Part shown: in pieces, positions 11,555 through 20,430 of the stretch
Layout of the letters: each line of letters begins with the position of its first letter
How positions within the stretch are numbered: position 1 is the first letter of the stretch
Origin: Dipteris shenzhenensis
Lineage: Eukaryota > Polypodiophyta > Polypodiopsida > Gleicheniales
Assembly: GCA_047967505.1 (NCBI GenBank)
Contig: CM106538.1
Length of the DNA stretch: 64,000 nucleotides
Strand: one strand, 5' to 3'
The notes under the pieces: model-generated
Told to the model about the DNA's origin: nothing
The model's database searches: none
The model's input: only the letters and a program-made list of their open reading frames with translations
Translations under genes and position numbers: made by a program

Positions 11555-12100
11555 ATGGAGATTGTTAATGCATCTTCTATGGATAGTTACAGTTTACTCC
11601 CAGGATGCGGAGTGCCTCTTGTAGATGAGGATGAGGCTATGCATGGTGAGGAGGATACCTTGGCTAATGATGCCCGGTATGACCATTGGTTGGTTATGCT
11701 AGGACAAATGTGGTTTCTGCAGTTATTGACTCGGGTCATATTGCACATGGGCAGGAATCATTGATATGTTTGCTTCGTAAGTGCCTCCATGGCCAGAAGC
11801 AATCCCCTCAAGCTTGGCTTCATAGGTTTGATACTATTATGAGAGCTCAGGATGTGATGCACAATAAGACAGGTTATGGTCTCAGTATTCAGGAGGTCTC
11901 TATCCTTCTGAAGTTACTTGCCATATGGTTCTTTATGGACAGGGATGCCTTGCAGTGGGAGTTGCATGGTCTTGATGATGTTTGTCAGATACTTGGTTGT
12001 TTCAGTATGGAGAGGGGGAAGTTACTGAGTACTCCATTGCCTATATTGGCTCCATACTTAAAACACAACAGGTTTGATGATCACAGATCAGTTGAGTAGC
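11555..12100 (+). pseudogene. Copia-2 reverse transcriptase remnant lacking YVDD
   Basis: KCLHGQKQSPQAWLHRFDTIM (11778-11840) matches the copia RT block ALYGLKQSPRAW, and DVCQILGCFSMERGKL lies near the thumb. Where YVDD belongs, the translation gives a hydrophobic stretch instead, and most of the fingers region before 11680 is missing or unreadable. The RT is inactive. Confidence 0.72.
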
Positions 12101-12105
12101 AAGTT

Positions 12106-12588
12106 ATGGTTGATATGGCAGCCATAGTATTTCATGCATCCATGACTATGTTGAGACTTGGTTCTCACATGTTTGCCATTGGGGCTACACTTCCGGTTCT
12201 TGCTTCCGTTGTAGTGGGAGTTGGTAGCATGATTATGGCAGATTTTGGCAGTAGGGAAGCAGTTGTGGACATCAGGTCCTTATGCTTCCAGGAGCAGCAT
12301 GCAGGTGATGCAGGTTGGGTAGACCAGCAGAGGTCTATTGTAGGGCATGTGCTTATGGTCACAGGTGGTACAGAGACATTTTATTTGCACAGTGATAGTT
12401 CGGGTGCTATGGACTTAGCACAGGAGCACGTGGTGGTGAGAGTTCACTCTCCCAGTGAGATCTGGCATGAGATCTTGGTTGACAGGCATCTACAACTTGT
12501 CATTTTCTATCTTGCAAGCTTGATGTCTGCTAGCAGCTTATCCTCTATGGACTTTGCACATTGTAAAGTGCCAATGGGCATAGGATAA
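12106..12588 (+). pseudogene. Copia-2 RNase H remnant
   Basis: This 160-codon open frame looks anonymous, but it carries eroded copia RNase H blocks in the right order: AGDAGWVDQQRSIVGHV (usually AGD..KRRSTTGYV), then LHSDSSGAMDLAQ (usually the D-S-SAI-LA block). It ends about 80 bp before the PPT. It should not be annotated as a host gene. Confidence 0.72.
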
Positions 12589-12668
12589 CGGTCTGGTCAT
12601 CTTGTTTTTCAGCCTATGGCTGACTGTATTATATGTGTACTATACTCCCTTAAAGGCACGCTACCTTT

Positions 12669-12679
12669 AAGTGGGAGGT
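12669..12679 (+). other. Copia-2 polypurine tract
   Basis: AAGTGGGAGGT lies directly before the 3' LTR, the usual copia plus-strand primer. Confidence 0.88.
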
Positions 12680-12827
12680 TGTTGGGGTAAAGGGCAGTGT
12701 GCCCACCCACTTGCACAGTGCCCATGTATACTCATATATATATGATAGAGGAATAAGCTGGAGTAGCTTTTGCTCCACCACTTTTGGTGTCTCCTATCCC
12801 TTCCTGAGTGCTCCCTCTTCCCCCATA
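12680..12827 (+). repeat. Copia-2 3' LTR
   Basis: 148 bp. It starts TGTTGGGG and ends CCCCATA where the 5' LTR ends CCCCACA, a C-to-T change in the terminal CA. The right TSD GTGCT follows at 12828-12832. Confidence 0.93.
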
Positions 12828-13092
12828 GTGCTTGCGGAGAACTTCTGCCTCCAAAATGGGCCCCGAAATGGCCTCGAATCAGAAAAATAAAGTCATCGAG
12901 GGCTTTTCCCATGCCCGTAGCATATACTGCCCTCTCGCCAAGGGCATCTGAATTTGAGACAATGCACTCTTGCACTTTCCGGTTGTGCTACTTGTAGAGA
13001 TTTTCTCCCAAACTCGAAAAAGGAAAGCAACACTAGTCCTCTTACCAGGACACCGCGAACTTGGTTTGCTTTCTTGAGCTCCTTACCACAAA

Positions 13093-13108
13093 CCAGGCTC
13101 TGATACCA
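13093..13108 (-). other. Copia-1 primer binding site (initiator tRNA-Met)
   Basis: The element strand reads TGGTATCAGAGCCTGG directly against the 5' LTR. This is the standard plant copia PBS, complementary to the 3' end of initiator tRNA-Met. Confidence 0.93.
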
Positions 13109-13460
13109 TGTGAAGATAGTGGGAGAGAAGGAAGGAGTCTCACTTGCGGCTTTCTCACATACACAATGGGGGAATACACACAAAGGTGGAGGCTGAAAAC
13201 AGTTTTCCTCTTCTTAGTTGTGAAAGCCAAAAGAACTTTAGTACAAAGAGATAGAAGAATCCTATATGTGGGTCTCAAACCAAACTCAGCTAACTAAGGT
13301 GGCATACTAACTGAGCCACGAACTAGAGTACATAAAGATAGTTGTCATCCAGCTATTATTCATGGGCGGTGTACTAGCCGCATCTGCAGCTAACAAGTCG
13401 GTGACATAAATGCACAACGGTTACCCTGGCATATCACGAGTGGAGCTCGATATCTCAACA
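13109..13460 (-). repeat. Copia-1 LTR (5' LTR in element orientation)
   Basis: 352 bp, TG...CA, the same length as 2058-2409 with 19 transitions between them. It is followed by the right TSD AGGAG (13461-13465), after which the gypsy frame resumes. Confidence 0.95.
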
Positions 13461-14340
13461 AGGAGTATGGCATCTCCTTAAATCCAACAAAATGCCAGTT
13501 CATGGTCACCACGGAGTTGTTTTGGGACACATCATCTCTCAACATGGGATTGCAACTGACATGGATAAAATCAAAATCATCATGGAATTGCCTCCACCTA
13601 CAAATTCCAAAGGTGTACAGGTCTTTATGGGACATGCCAGCTATTATAGAAGATTTATATTGTGGTATGTCATGATAGCTAGACCACTTTACAAATTATA
13701 AGTGGAATTCTTATGGACCGAAGAGTGTGACCAAGCCTTTGAGCTTTTAAAGTGGTGCCTAGTCACAGCACCCATCCTTATATCTCCTAATTGGGATATT
13801 GATTTTCATGTTCATACTGATGGATCCAAGTATGCAATTGGGAGTGTGCTTTGTCAACTTGGTGAACATAAGAAAGACTACCCATTCTACTTCGCCAGTC
13901 GTGACAACTCAATGATGCAGAGATCAATTATACCACCATAGAAAGAGAAGCCCTAGCAATGGTGTATAGTGTAAAGAAATTTCGGCACTATCTACTAGCA
14001 AATGATTTTGTCTTCTACACTGACCATCAAGCATTGCTTTATCTTGTGAATCATCCGTGTACAATAGGAAGAATAACTAGATCGCTCCTCTTGCTTCAAG
14101 AATTTAACTTCAAAATAGTGGTCCACAAAGGTGCCCAACACTACATTGTTGATCACATGTCTCGTGTCAACTCAGGAGAAGAAGCCGCTGGAGTAGAAGA
14201 TGACTTACCAGATGCCACACTATTTCAAATAGATGTTGTTCTAACGAAGATTTGGGAAATCAAGTCTTCCTTAGTTAGGATTAGATTGTATCATGAGCAT
14301 TCACTTGCATATGTACATCTTCACACATATAGGTAGCATC
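13461..14340 (+). pseudogene. Ty3/gypsy pol relic, 3' half (RT thumb and RNase H)
   Basis: This continues the gypsy RT interrupted at 2057: EYGISLNPTKCQF, then VLGHIISQHGIATD, then GHASYYRRFI. RNase H follows with HVHTDGSKYAIGSVL (first Asp), a one-base frameshift near 13920, EREALAMVYSVKKFRHYL (Glu), FYTDHQALLYL (Asp) and VDHMSR (Asp). All four acidic residues are present, but stops and the frameshift break the frame. Homology fades after about 14240. No integrase or 3' LTR follows, so the element is truncated here. Confidence 0.88.
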
Positions 14341-15154
14341 AATCGATTTTAACCTAGGGCTCAGAAGTGATGCCTAAGTTCTAGCTGCCCTATGAAAATC
14401 CCAACAACAAAAAAATCCTATAGTTAGTCCCTACCTAGCTACTAGATCACATGCACTCACACACTTTTGCATAGACACATAGATGATTGCATGAATAATT
14501 GCACCACACACTTTCATTCCACACTCTCAAAGCATGTATAAAAATAAGATATCTCTCACATGCACAAAAAGGTCATACCGGCATGCCAACCAATCTAATG
14601 CTCAATGGTACACCACATGCACATGGATGCAGGTTCAGAAAAGATGCTGCCACTAAAGAGGATGTGCAAAAAGAGCCCACTGCCTCAATCATAAGACCCC
14701 CTCCAGAGTTCATAGCCATCTATATCCTCTCAACTACAATGACCACAGGCATTTGTGATCCAGAGCGATAGCTCCGAAGAGGATTCAATGCATGACCAAG
14801 ACAAACAAATGCCACCCCAGTCACCAACGGCCTACACAGCCATTGACGGGGCCCAATCACTGGAACTTGTTTGGCCACCCACATCGACTTATGCTCTTTC
14901 CCAGGAAGCAACATCTTACTTAGAGCAAAGGGGTCTAGGTAGTTTGCATGAGAGCCTAAAATCCTTGGAGGACAGTCCTACAATGACCACATATATCAAG
15001 GACTTTCTCCATTCTTACCACTCCAACAATGCAAAGGTTGGAAAGTACGGTACAATCACTATACATCAAAGCCCACTAAACATTATCCTCGACAGTACAG
15101 TCATTCAAATTCTCACTGCCAACACAAGGTACCAAATACCCTAAATGGCCTACC
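14341..15154. other. Unassigned intergenic DNA with short ORFs
   Basis: ORFs of 90 and 129 codons lie on the plus strand (14499-14771, 14755-15144). The second has ordinary composition and an acidic N-terminus but no motif I recognise. The position, right after a truncated gypsy, makes retroelement remnant a reasonable guess. I see no promoter, RNA gene or LTR boundary. Confidence 0.4.
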
Positions 15155-15605
15155 GATGCAAAGTTTCTTGAAGTACAATCTCTCCTCACCAAGGGCACAC
15201 TGAGAATTTCTTGGTGAGGAGAAGTTGGTGACGGCTCCCATACTCATGAGAAGGGTATGTCCAACTCCTCGATTGGTTTTGGTGACTAGGCCAGGGTCAT
15301 TTCTCTTTCTTGTAGTTCTTTTTTTACGATTATAGCCAATAAGTGTGGAATTTTACATTTTTGGCCTAAAGAACCATCTAGTTTCTTTGTAAAAGAAGAT
15401 GACTAAGTGCTGGACCCAGTCTTGTTCTAGCTTCCTACTCAGCAAAACAAATGTGTAGAGTGGAAGGGAATGATTCTTGCTGCACTTAACCCCCATGATT
15501 GTGGATAGGAATTGTGTTGCTTCCTTGAGGTGATGGTCAAGGATTGTGCGAAGCAATATGCTGTCTCTTGGTGAGGAGAGATTGTACTTCAAGAAACTTT
15601 GCATC
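15155..15605. repeat. 39-bp perfect inverted repeat flanking 373 bp
   Basis: 15155-15193 and 15567-15605 are exact reverse complements. Inside the left end, 15182-15193 also pairs perfectly with 15210-15221 (12-bp stem, 16-nt loop), so the CTTGGTGAGGAG word occurs three times. No TSD is obvious. This could be a foldback/MITE-like element or an inverted duplication. The enclosed DNA has no recognisable coding. Confidence 0.8.
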
Positions 15606-17508
15606 TATTTCAAAACAATCAAAACTTCTCGTTATATATTGTGAACACAACATCATCATTCCATTAAACATTAGAGTTTGACAATCATCCTCTACTTTTA
15701 GAAGCTTTTTAAACAATGATAATGATACACAATGATAGTGATCAGAATGCATATTGAGAAATACAAATGGAAAAGTGCCACATCAATAATTTGGTTGTTG
15801 CAATGCCACATGTGGAGCTTTTCCACATAACATATGGGTAGACATAGGGCATGATTCTTTATAAATTATCAATAAAGCTGAAAACTCAATGAATGATCAT
15901 AGCTACTAGAGTGTTGTTTGGCTTGGGCGTCCTCTTAATGCCTTCAATCTTGAGCCTTTTAGTCTTAATCACATCCTTAGAAGCCATGACTGATAAAATT
16001 TTGAAACCTAGACTTGGAAAAGGTCTCGCAATATACCTATGACTCGGGAAAATTTTAGCAATATACCTATAACTTGGTTTGGGCAGCCTTGTAGCCTTAA
16101 TCACATCCTTAGAAGGCATGACTAGTAAACTTTGAAGCGTAGACTTGGAAAAGGTTTAGCAATACCTATAACGTGGTGCCCCTGAATAACTTTCTCTAAA
16201 CATGCCAGATGAGTTAGTAGATTCATATTATATACATGAAATTAATTTATAAAGCTAGTCAACATGCCACATAGCAAAGCAGCACATCTTAATGTTGGTC
16301 TCATGGAACTTTTCCCTATGGCATGTGACAAGATCTGGATCGTGTCTAGCCTATTCTACATACATGAATAGCAAGATGATCAAGGAGGATTAAACCACAT
16401 AAGAAGTATCATGAGAAAGATATCAGGTAGACAAAACTCAATCTATTTCAAATGTACTTATCAAGAATACAAGAGAGGCTTCTTATATAGAGAGCCTTTA
16501 GAATAGTCAACCCGTGTGGTATCCTATGATCCACACCTCACCTAGTGGTAGCCCTTCCTCCACATCTTCTCATGTGGTCCACATTCTTGTGTGGCCACTT
16601 TAATTCACAAAACACCATACCTTAGCACATAACTTTGCCTCTAATTTTGTGCACATGGGTGCCATGTTGCATTGGCTACTAGTTTACAAAAGTCCATCAC
16701 CTTCCCTTAGTGCATACTCGCTACTTAATATGGTCAAATGCGGTATTACAAAATGATCAATACTTCCCATGTGTGCTCACATAGCTACTCTTACGCGGTC
16801 AGGTGTGATACCTAGAAATTAAGGTCTACTCATTTGGTGACCTTTACAAAACATGGGCTAAAGGTCGCAAGGCTTGCTTCTTAGATGTACATTTTGTCGA
16901 TGGTGTTCTCCTCTTTGCTTGATGTATCTTGATGCATGATGCTTTGTTCTGTGTGCCTTTAATGCTTTATGTGTAGATGCCTTGTTCTGTGATATAGTCA
17001 TCTCATGCACTTGTTCGTTCGCCATGCTTACGATAGCGATTTGTGCGCTCATCTTTGCTTATCATTTATTGGAAAGGTCTTACCAATTGATTTATTTCAA
17101 TATTGGTAGTGTCTAACTGCATACAATTGTTTTGAATGGATGAGCGCATAGAGCTCAAAAAGACGATCATTTTTCCTTTTTGGATCACGGGGCAAATTCT
17201 TCCTAGATCGAAAGATATGGCTTGTCGAAGTTTTGATCAAGAAACTAATATTGTGGCACTGGGAGGAATAGAAAGCTGTGCTTAGCAAGGGGCTATGTGC
17301 TTAGGTGGCATAATTGATGTGTGTCTGCTGATGTGCCAAGTGCTAATGTAGCAATTGATGTGTGATAGGTGGATATATCCGGATATTATTTTAGTATTAT
17401 TTCTACATAGTTAGTGCTTACAGATAGGAAGGGTCACCACCTGCCGGGTGTACGTCTTCAAATCCACGCATGGGTATGCATGGATACGTATGAGAATATG
17501 AATGAGAT

Positions 17509-17512
<4 letters not shown>
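15606..17512. other. Intergenic DNA, no gene seen; contains a 131-bp partial tandem repeat
   Basis: 15961-16091 is repeated from 16092 to about 16180 (word CTTAATCACATCCTTAGAAG, period 131). The stretch 16380-16560, with CTTATATAGAGAGCC, resembles LTR sequence of plant elements, but no ends could be found. Nothing else is recognised. Confidence 0.5.
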
Positions 17513-17576
<64 letters not shown>

Positions 17577-17634
17577 AGATGAGATCTCCTCTCTCTCTCT
17601 CTCTCACACACACAGACACACTTTTTTTGTGTGG

Positions 17635-17723
<89 letters not shown>
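17513..17723. repeat. Compound (TC)n(AC)n microsatellites, four blocks
   Basis: Four successive TC runs each followed by AC runs occur at about 17513-17573, 17590-17615, 17637-17684 and 17685-17723. They lie 480-690 bp upstream of the DUF1068 start codon. The long ORFs read through them in several frames are artefacts of dinucleotide repetition. Confidence 0.95.
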
Positions 17724-18199
17724 ACCCCCCCGCCACCCACACCCACACATTTTGTTTTGCCACACATACAACACACTCTTTCTCTCTCTAGAGCTGCGGG
17801 TGGCATCGTGCGAGTATGAACTTGTTGTGGGCATGGACACCAAATCGTCTTCCCTCTCTGTCTCCGGTCCTCTTGTGTGTTTTTGTTCAAAAATCGTGCA
17901 AACTTTGTGTGCGCCACACTTTTGGTCGTCGTCTCTGTGTCTTCCCCACTCCTTTCTCTGTGTCACCCATCGCCAGCGCCATCGCCATCGCCATCGCCAT
18001 CGCCATCGCCATCCCCTCCCTCCTTTCTCCCTCCATCGTCCCATGACGTCTCCCCCTTCTCCACATCCCCTTCTCACCTCGTTTCATCCTGCAATTACTC
18101 GCATCTGACCTTCATCCCTCCCATCGGATCGCCTTCTTGGTCATGCTTCCCTCCTGAAATCCTCCCTGCTTTCGTCAAATTCGCTCCTCCAGTAGCCAA
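17724..18199 (+). promoter_or_regulatory. Probable promoter / 5' leader of the DUF1068 gene, with (GCCATC)6
   Basis: This stretch is clearly richer in C and CpG than its surroundings and is pyrimidine-rich on the coding strand, as plant leaders often are. A perfect (GCCATC)6 hexamer repeat lies at 17978-18013. No clear TATA box is seen near a plausible start, so the transcription start cannot be placed. The role is inferred from position just upstream of a confident first exon. Confidence 0.5.
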
Positions 18200-20430
18200 A
18201 TGATGCCTCATATGCAAGGATCTGGGTCTGTCTGTGGTCCGCCTGGAGCCAAAGCGTGCTTGCTTCTTCTTGCTTTGGGTCTCACCGCTTACGTTCTCGG
18301 CCCTCCTGTCTACTGGCACTTTGTGGAAGGCTTCGCTGGTGTTGGGCATTCCAGCTCATGTCCGCCTTGTACCTGCGATTGCCCCATCGACATCCACTCT
18401 GTGCTCCCCCCAGGTATGCCCGGGTACGTTTTGAATGGCAGTCATTTTGTGCTTTCTCATGCTTACAAGCATGTAGCATTTAAGCTGCCCATCTTTCCAG
18501 TCTCATCTGTCAAATGCCATTAGTACGAATTGCATTTTTGCAGTATCACAGCGTCTTAAGAGTTTGCATTACTTTAGGACGCCTGGGCTGGTTTAAGGGG
18601 AGGTACTGACAGGAGTTTTTAGTCGATATTCCCAATGTTCAAGTGTTCTGGCACATTAGTTAGCCAGGAAGGTATTGTTGCCAGTCTATCAGACCGTTTA
18701 GGGCTTGTTTGACTGGGAACAATCGACTGCGACGGTCCAAGGATTTGAGACGGCGGTGTCCTTAGCGCTGCAATCTTAATTACATAAGAGCTCCCGGATA
18801 AGCCGCTGCGCTGCGCTAGCGAGTTGGGGCCCGGCTTATCAAGGGGTCCAAGTCTGGATGAGCAATTTACATCTATAAATAGCCCAACATAAAGCCTAAT
18901 GGGAGTTTGGAGGAATATCTCTCATTGGTCCGATGCCTTTGCATGTAAGAGCGGCAATTGTGCAGTTCAAAAGACCCTAAATCAATGGCATTCTTTTGAT
19001 CAAAAGTTCACAAGCCTTGTTTGAAGGATTGGTAGTTCAATTTGTTGAATTGCTGAGTTCCTTTTAAGTGTTTGTAGGATGATCCTAGTTAAACCTTATG
19101 CACCTTCTCTCGTTCTTTTTAGTATTCCATTTTATATTGAGTTTTGGGGGTTGAGGAGGACTATTGTTTGTTCACGATGTCTGAGTTATATCTTCTGTTA
19201 TGACAAAGGTTGACTCATTGCTGAAATCGACATAAGTATCCATATGTATACTCATTTTTGTGTGTTTTTAGAACGTGTCTTCTGGAGTGCCTGAGTTTTA
19301 TATCTGTTTTAGCCAGAAGAAGTATATATCTGGAAACAAAATTCTACAATAGGATTACTGAATGTTATGAATGCCCAAGTTGAGGTACGAATGTTTGGAT
19401 TTGCATTCTTAAAACAATGTATTTTAACTCTGCGCCAATAATGCACACTTTGCTAAATTTATGCTGTTCATCTTGCTGTTCTGGTTGTATGGTCAAATGT
19501 AATTTATTATTATCGTAACCAAGACACTGATTTTCTTTTGTTGTCTTCTTTGGCACAGGCTTTGGCAATAGCTCCGAAGGTTGGTGTCCTTGAAGTCTTC
19601 TGTTCTTCTTTAACTTTTGATATGGAGTTAGAAGACAACCTATTCTTGTCCATGTTACCACTTCTTGTGAGAAGCCTTTTTTCGTAAAAATCTGGGGTAT
19701 GGTAAAGGGTCTTTGTACTTCCTTACTTTGAGTTCTGAGATTATGACTTAAGTTTTGCTGAGATATTATTCTTCGGGTCTTTGTACTTCCTTACTTTGAA
19801 TTCTGGGATTATGACTTAAGTTTTGCTGAGATATTATTCTTCTGTAAGCTGCATCCAATCTATTCTTTTAGCTTATAGGTTACGATTTAGTTTTTAAAGA
19901 AGTTTGATTTTTCTCCCTTTTTCCATGCACTTGCTCGTGCTGTTGTCGATGTCTTTTTTGCCAATGTTGTTGGGTGTGCAAGTAGCTGAAATTCAATAGT
20001 TTATAGACGTTTTGAGCATATTGAGATTGTAAAATTCTTCATACTTGTTTGACATTCCTGCCATTCTAACATTCTTTATCTGAACCCAATATCTGAGTTT
20101 TCAGATTGTACCAAAATCGATCCAAGCATGCGTGAAGAACTGGACAAGAATTCTGTTGAACTGCTAACAGAGGAGCTTAAATTACAGGGGGTTGTAGCTG
20201 ACGAAGCTCAACAAAGGGCAGACTCTGCACTGATTGATGCCAAAAAGTTGAGTTCCCAGTATCAAAAGGAGGCTGAAAAGTGCAATATTGGGATGGAGAC
20301 GTGTGAAGAAGCAAGAGAGAAAGTGGAAGAAGCTTTGAGAGAACAGAAGAAGCTATCAGCACTGTGGGAGCGAAGGGCCAGGGATTTGGGATGGAAAGCT
20401 GGAGAGAAGACAAACCAGGATCTTGTGTAA
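18200..20430 (+). CDS. DUF1068 family protein (ELMO/NKS1-type Golgi membrane protein), two exons
   Basis: The model is join(18200..18413, 20105..20430), 179 residues. Exon 1 starts at the first in-frame ATG and encodes a short polar N-terminus, one hydrophobic segment (about residues 19-41, ACLLLLALGLTAYVLGPP, then VYWHF) and the family signature CPPCTCDC (residues 54-61). Donor CAG|GTATGC and acceptor TTTTCAG|AT join in phase 1. Exon 2 carries the conserved domain: ELLTEELKLQ, a QYQKEAEKCNIGMETCEEAR block and ERRARDLGWK, predicted coiled-coil and very charged. Length matches Arabidopsis DUF1068 proteins (about 180 aa). In Arabidopsis, members (ELMO1, NKS1/ELMO4) are Golgi proteins needed for pectin synthesis and cell adhesion; the role here is transferred by family. 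A short extra exon inside the 1.69-kb intron cannot be excluded. Confidence 0.9.
18797..18840. other. GC-rich hairpin in the DUF1068 intron
   Basis: GATAAGCCG at 18797-18805 pairs with CGGCTTATC at 18832-18840, enclosing a CpG-rich loop. The block 18700-18850 is much more GC-rich than the rest of the intron and begins GGGCTTGTTTGACTGGG, a start reminiscent of hAT/CACTA-derived MITEs. The opposite end was not found, so a MITE call is not made. Confidence 0.4.
19707..19842. repeat. 68-bp tandem duplication in the DUF1068 intron
   Basis: 19707-19774 and 19775-19842 are near-identical (unit begins GGGTCTTTGTACTTCC). This lies within the 1.69-kb intron, about 260 bp before the acceptor. Confidence 0.9.

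Larger units (their letters stand above)
7124..12827 (+). mobile_element. Copia-2: short-LTR copia element nested in Copia-1, probably non-autonomous
   Basis: Two 148-bp LTRs (7124-7271 and 12680-12827) start TGTTGGGG and are flanked by GTGCT. A PBS lies at 7274 and a PPT at 12669-12679. The plus-strand order is gag, PR, IN, RT, RNase H, so it is a copia element in the opposite orientation to its host. A leader of about 2.15 kb (7291-9439) without recognisable coding precedes gag. The LTRs differ at about 6 of 148 positions, yet all pol domains are badly eroded. That suggests the copy was already defective when it moved (inference). Confidence 0.92.
2058..13460 (-). mobile_element. Copia-1: full-length Ty1/copia retrotransposon carrying a nested element
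   Basis: The element is bounded by 352-bp LTRs (2058-2409 and 13109-13460) that begin TG and end CA, with 5-bp TSDs AGGAG. On the minus strand the order is 5' LTR, PBS, leader, gag, PR, IN, RT, RNase H, PPT, 3' LTR, which is the copia order (IN before RT). Copia-2 (7124-12827) sits in its leader just upstream of gag. Without Copia-2 and its TSD the element is about 5.7 kb, a normal copia length. The coding region is broken by many stops, so it is not autonomous now. A truncated relative lies at 38408-40716. Confidence 0.95.

Noticed and set aside
12106-12588. 160-codon ORF that could pass for a new host protein
   Set aside because: It holds eroded copia RNase H blocks in the right order and lies inside Copia-2 just before its PPT.
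13093-13108. Possible tRNA-Met gene fragment at the TGGTATCAGAGC sites (also 7274, 42291)
   Set aside because: Each lies directly against an LTR end and is only a primer-length match. No cloverleaf can be built around it.
17414-18108. Overlapping long ORFs on both strands rich in S/L/H/T or R/E/V/C
   Set aside because: They are translations of (TC)n, (AC)n and (GCCATC)n repeats in several frames. No domain is present and all frames are equally open.
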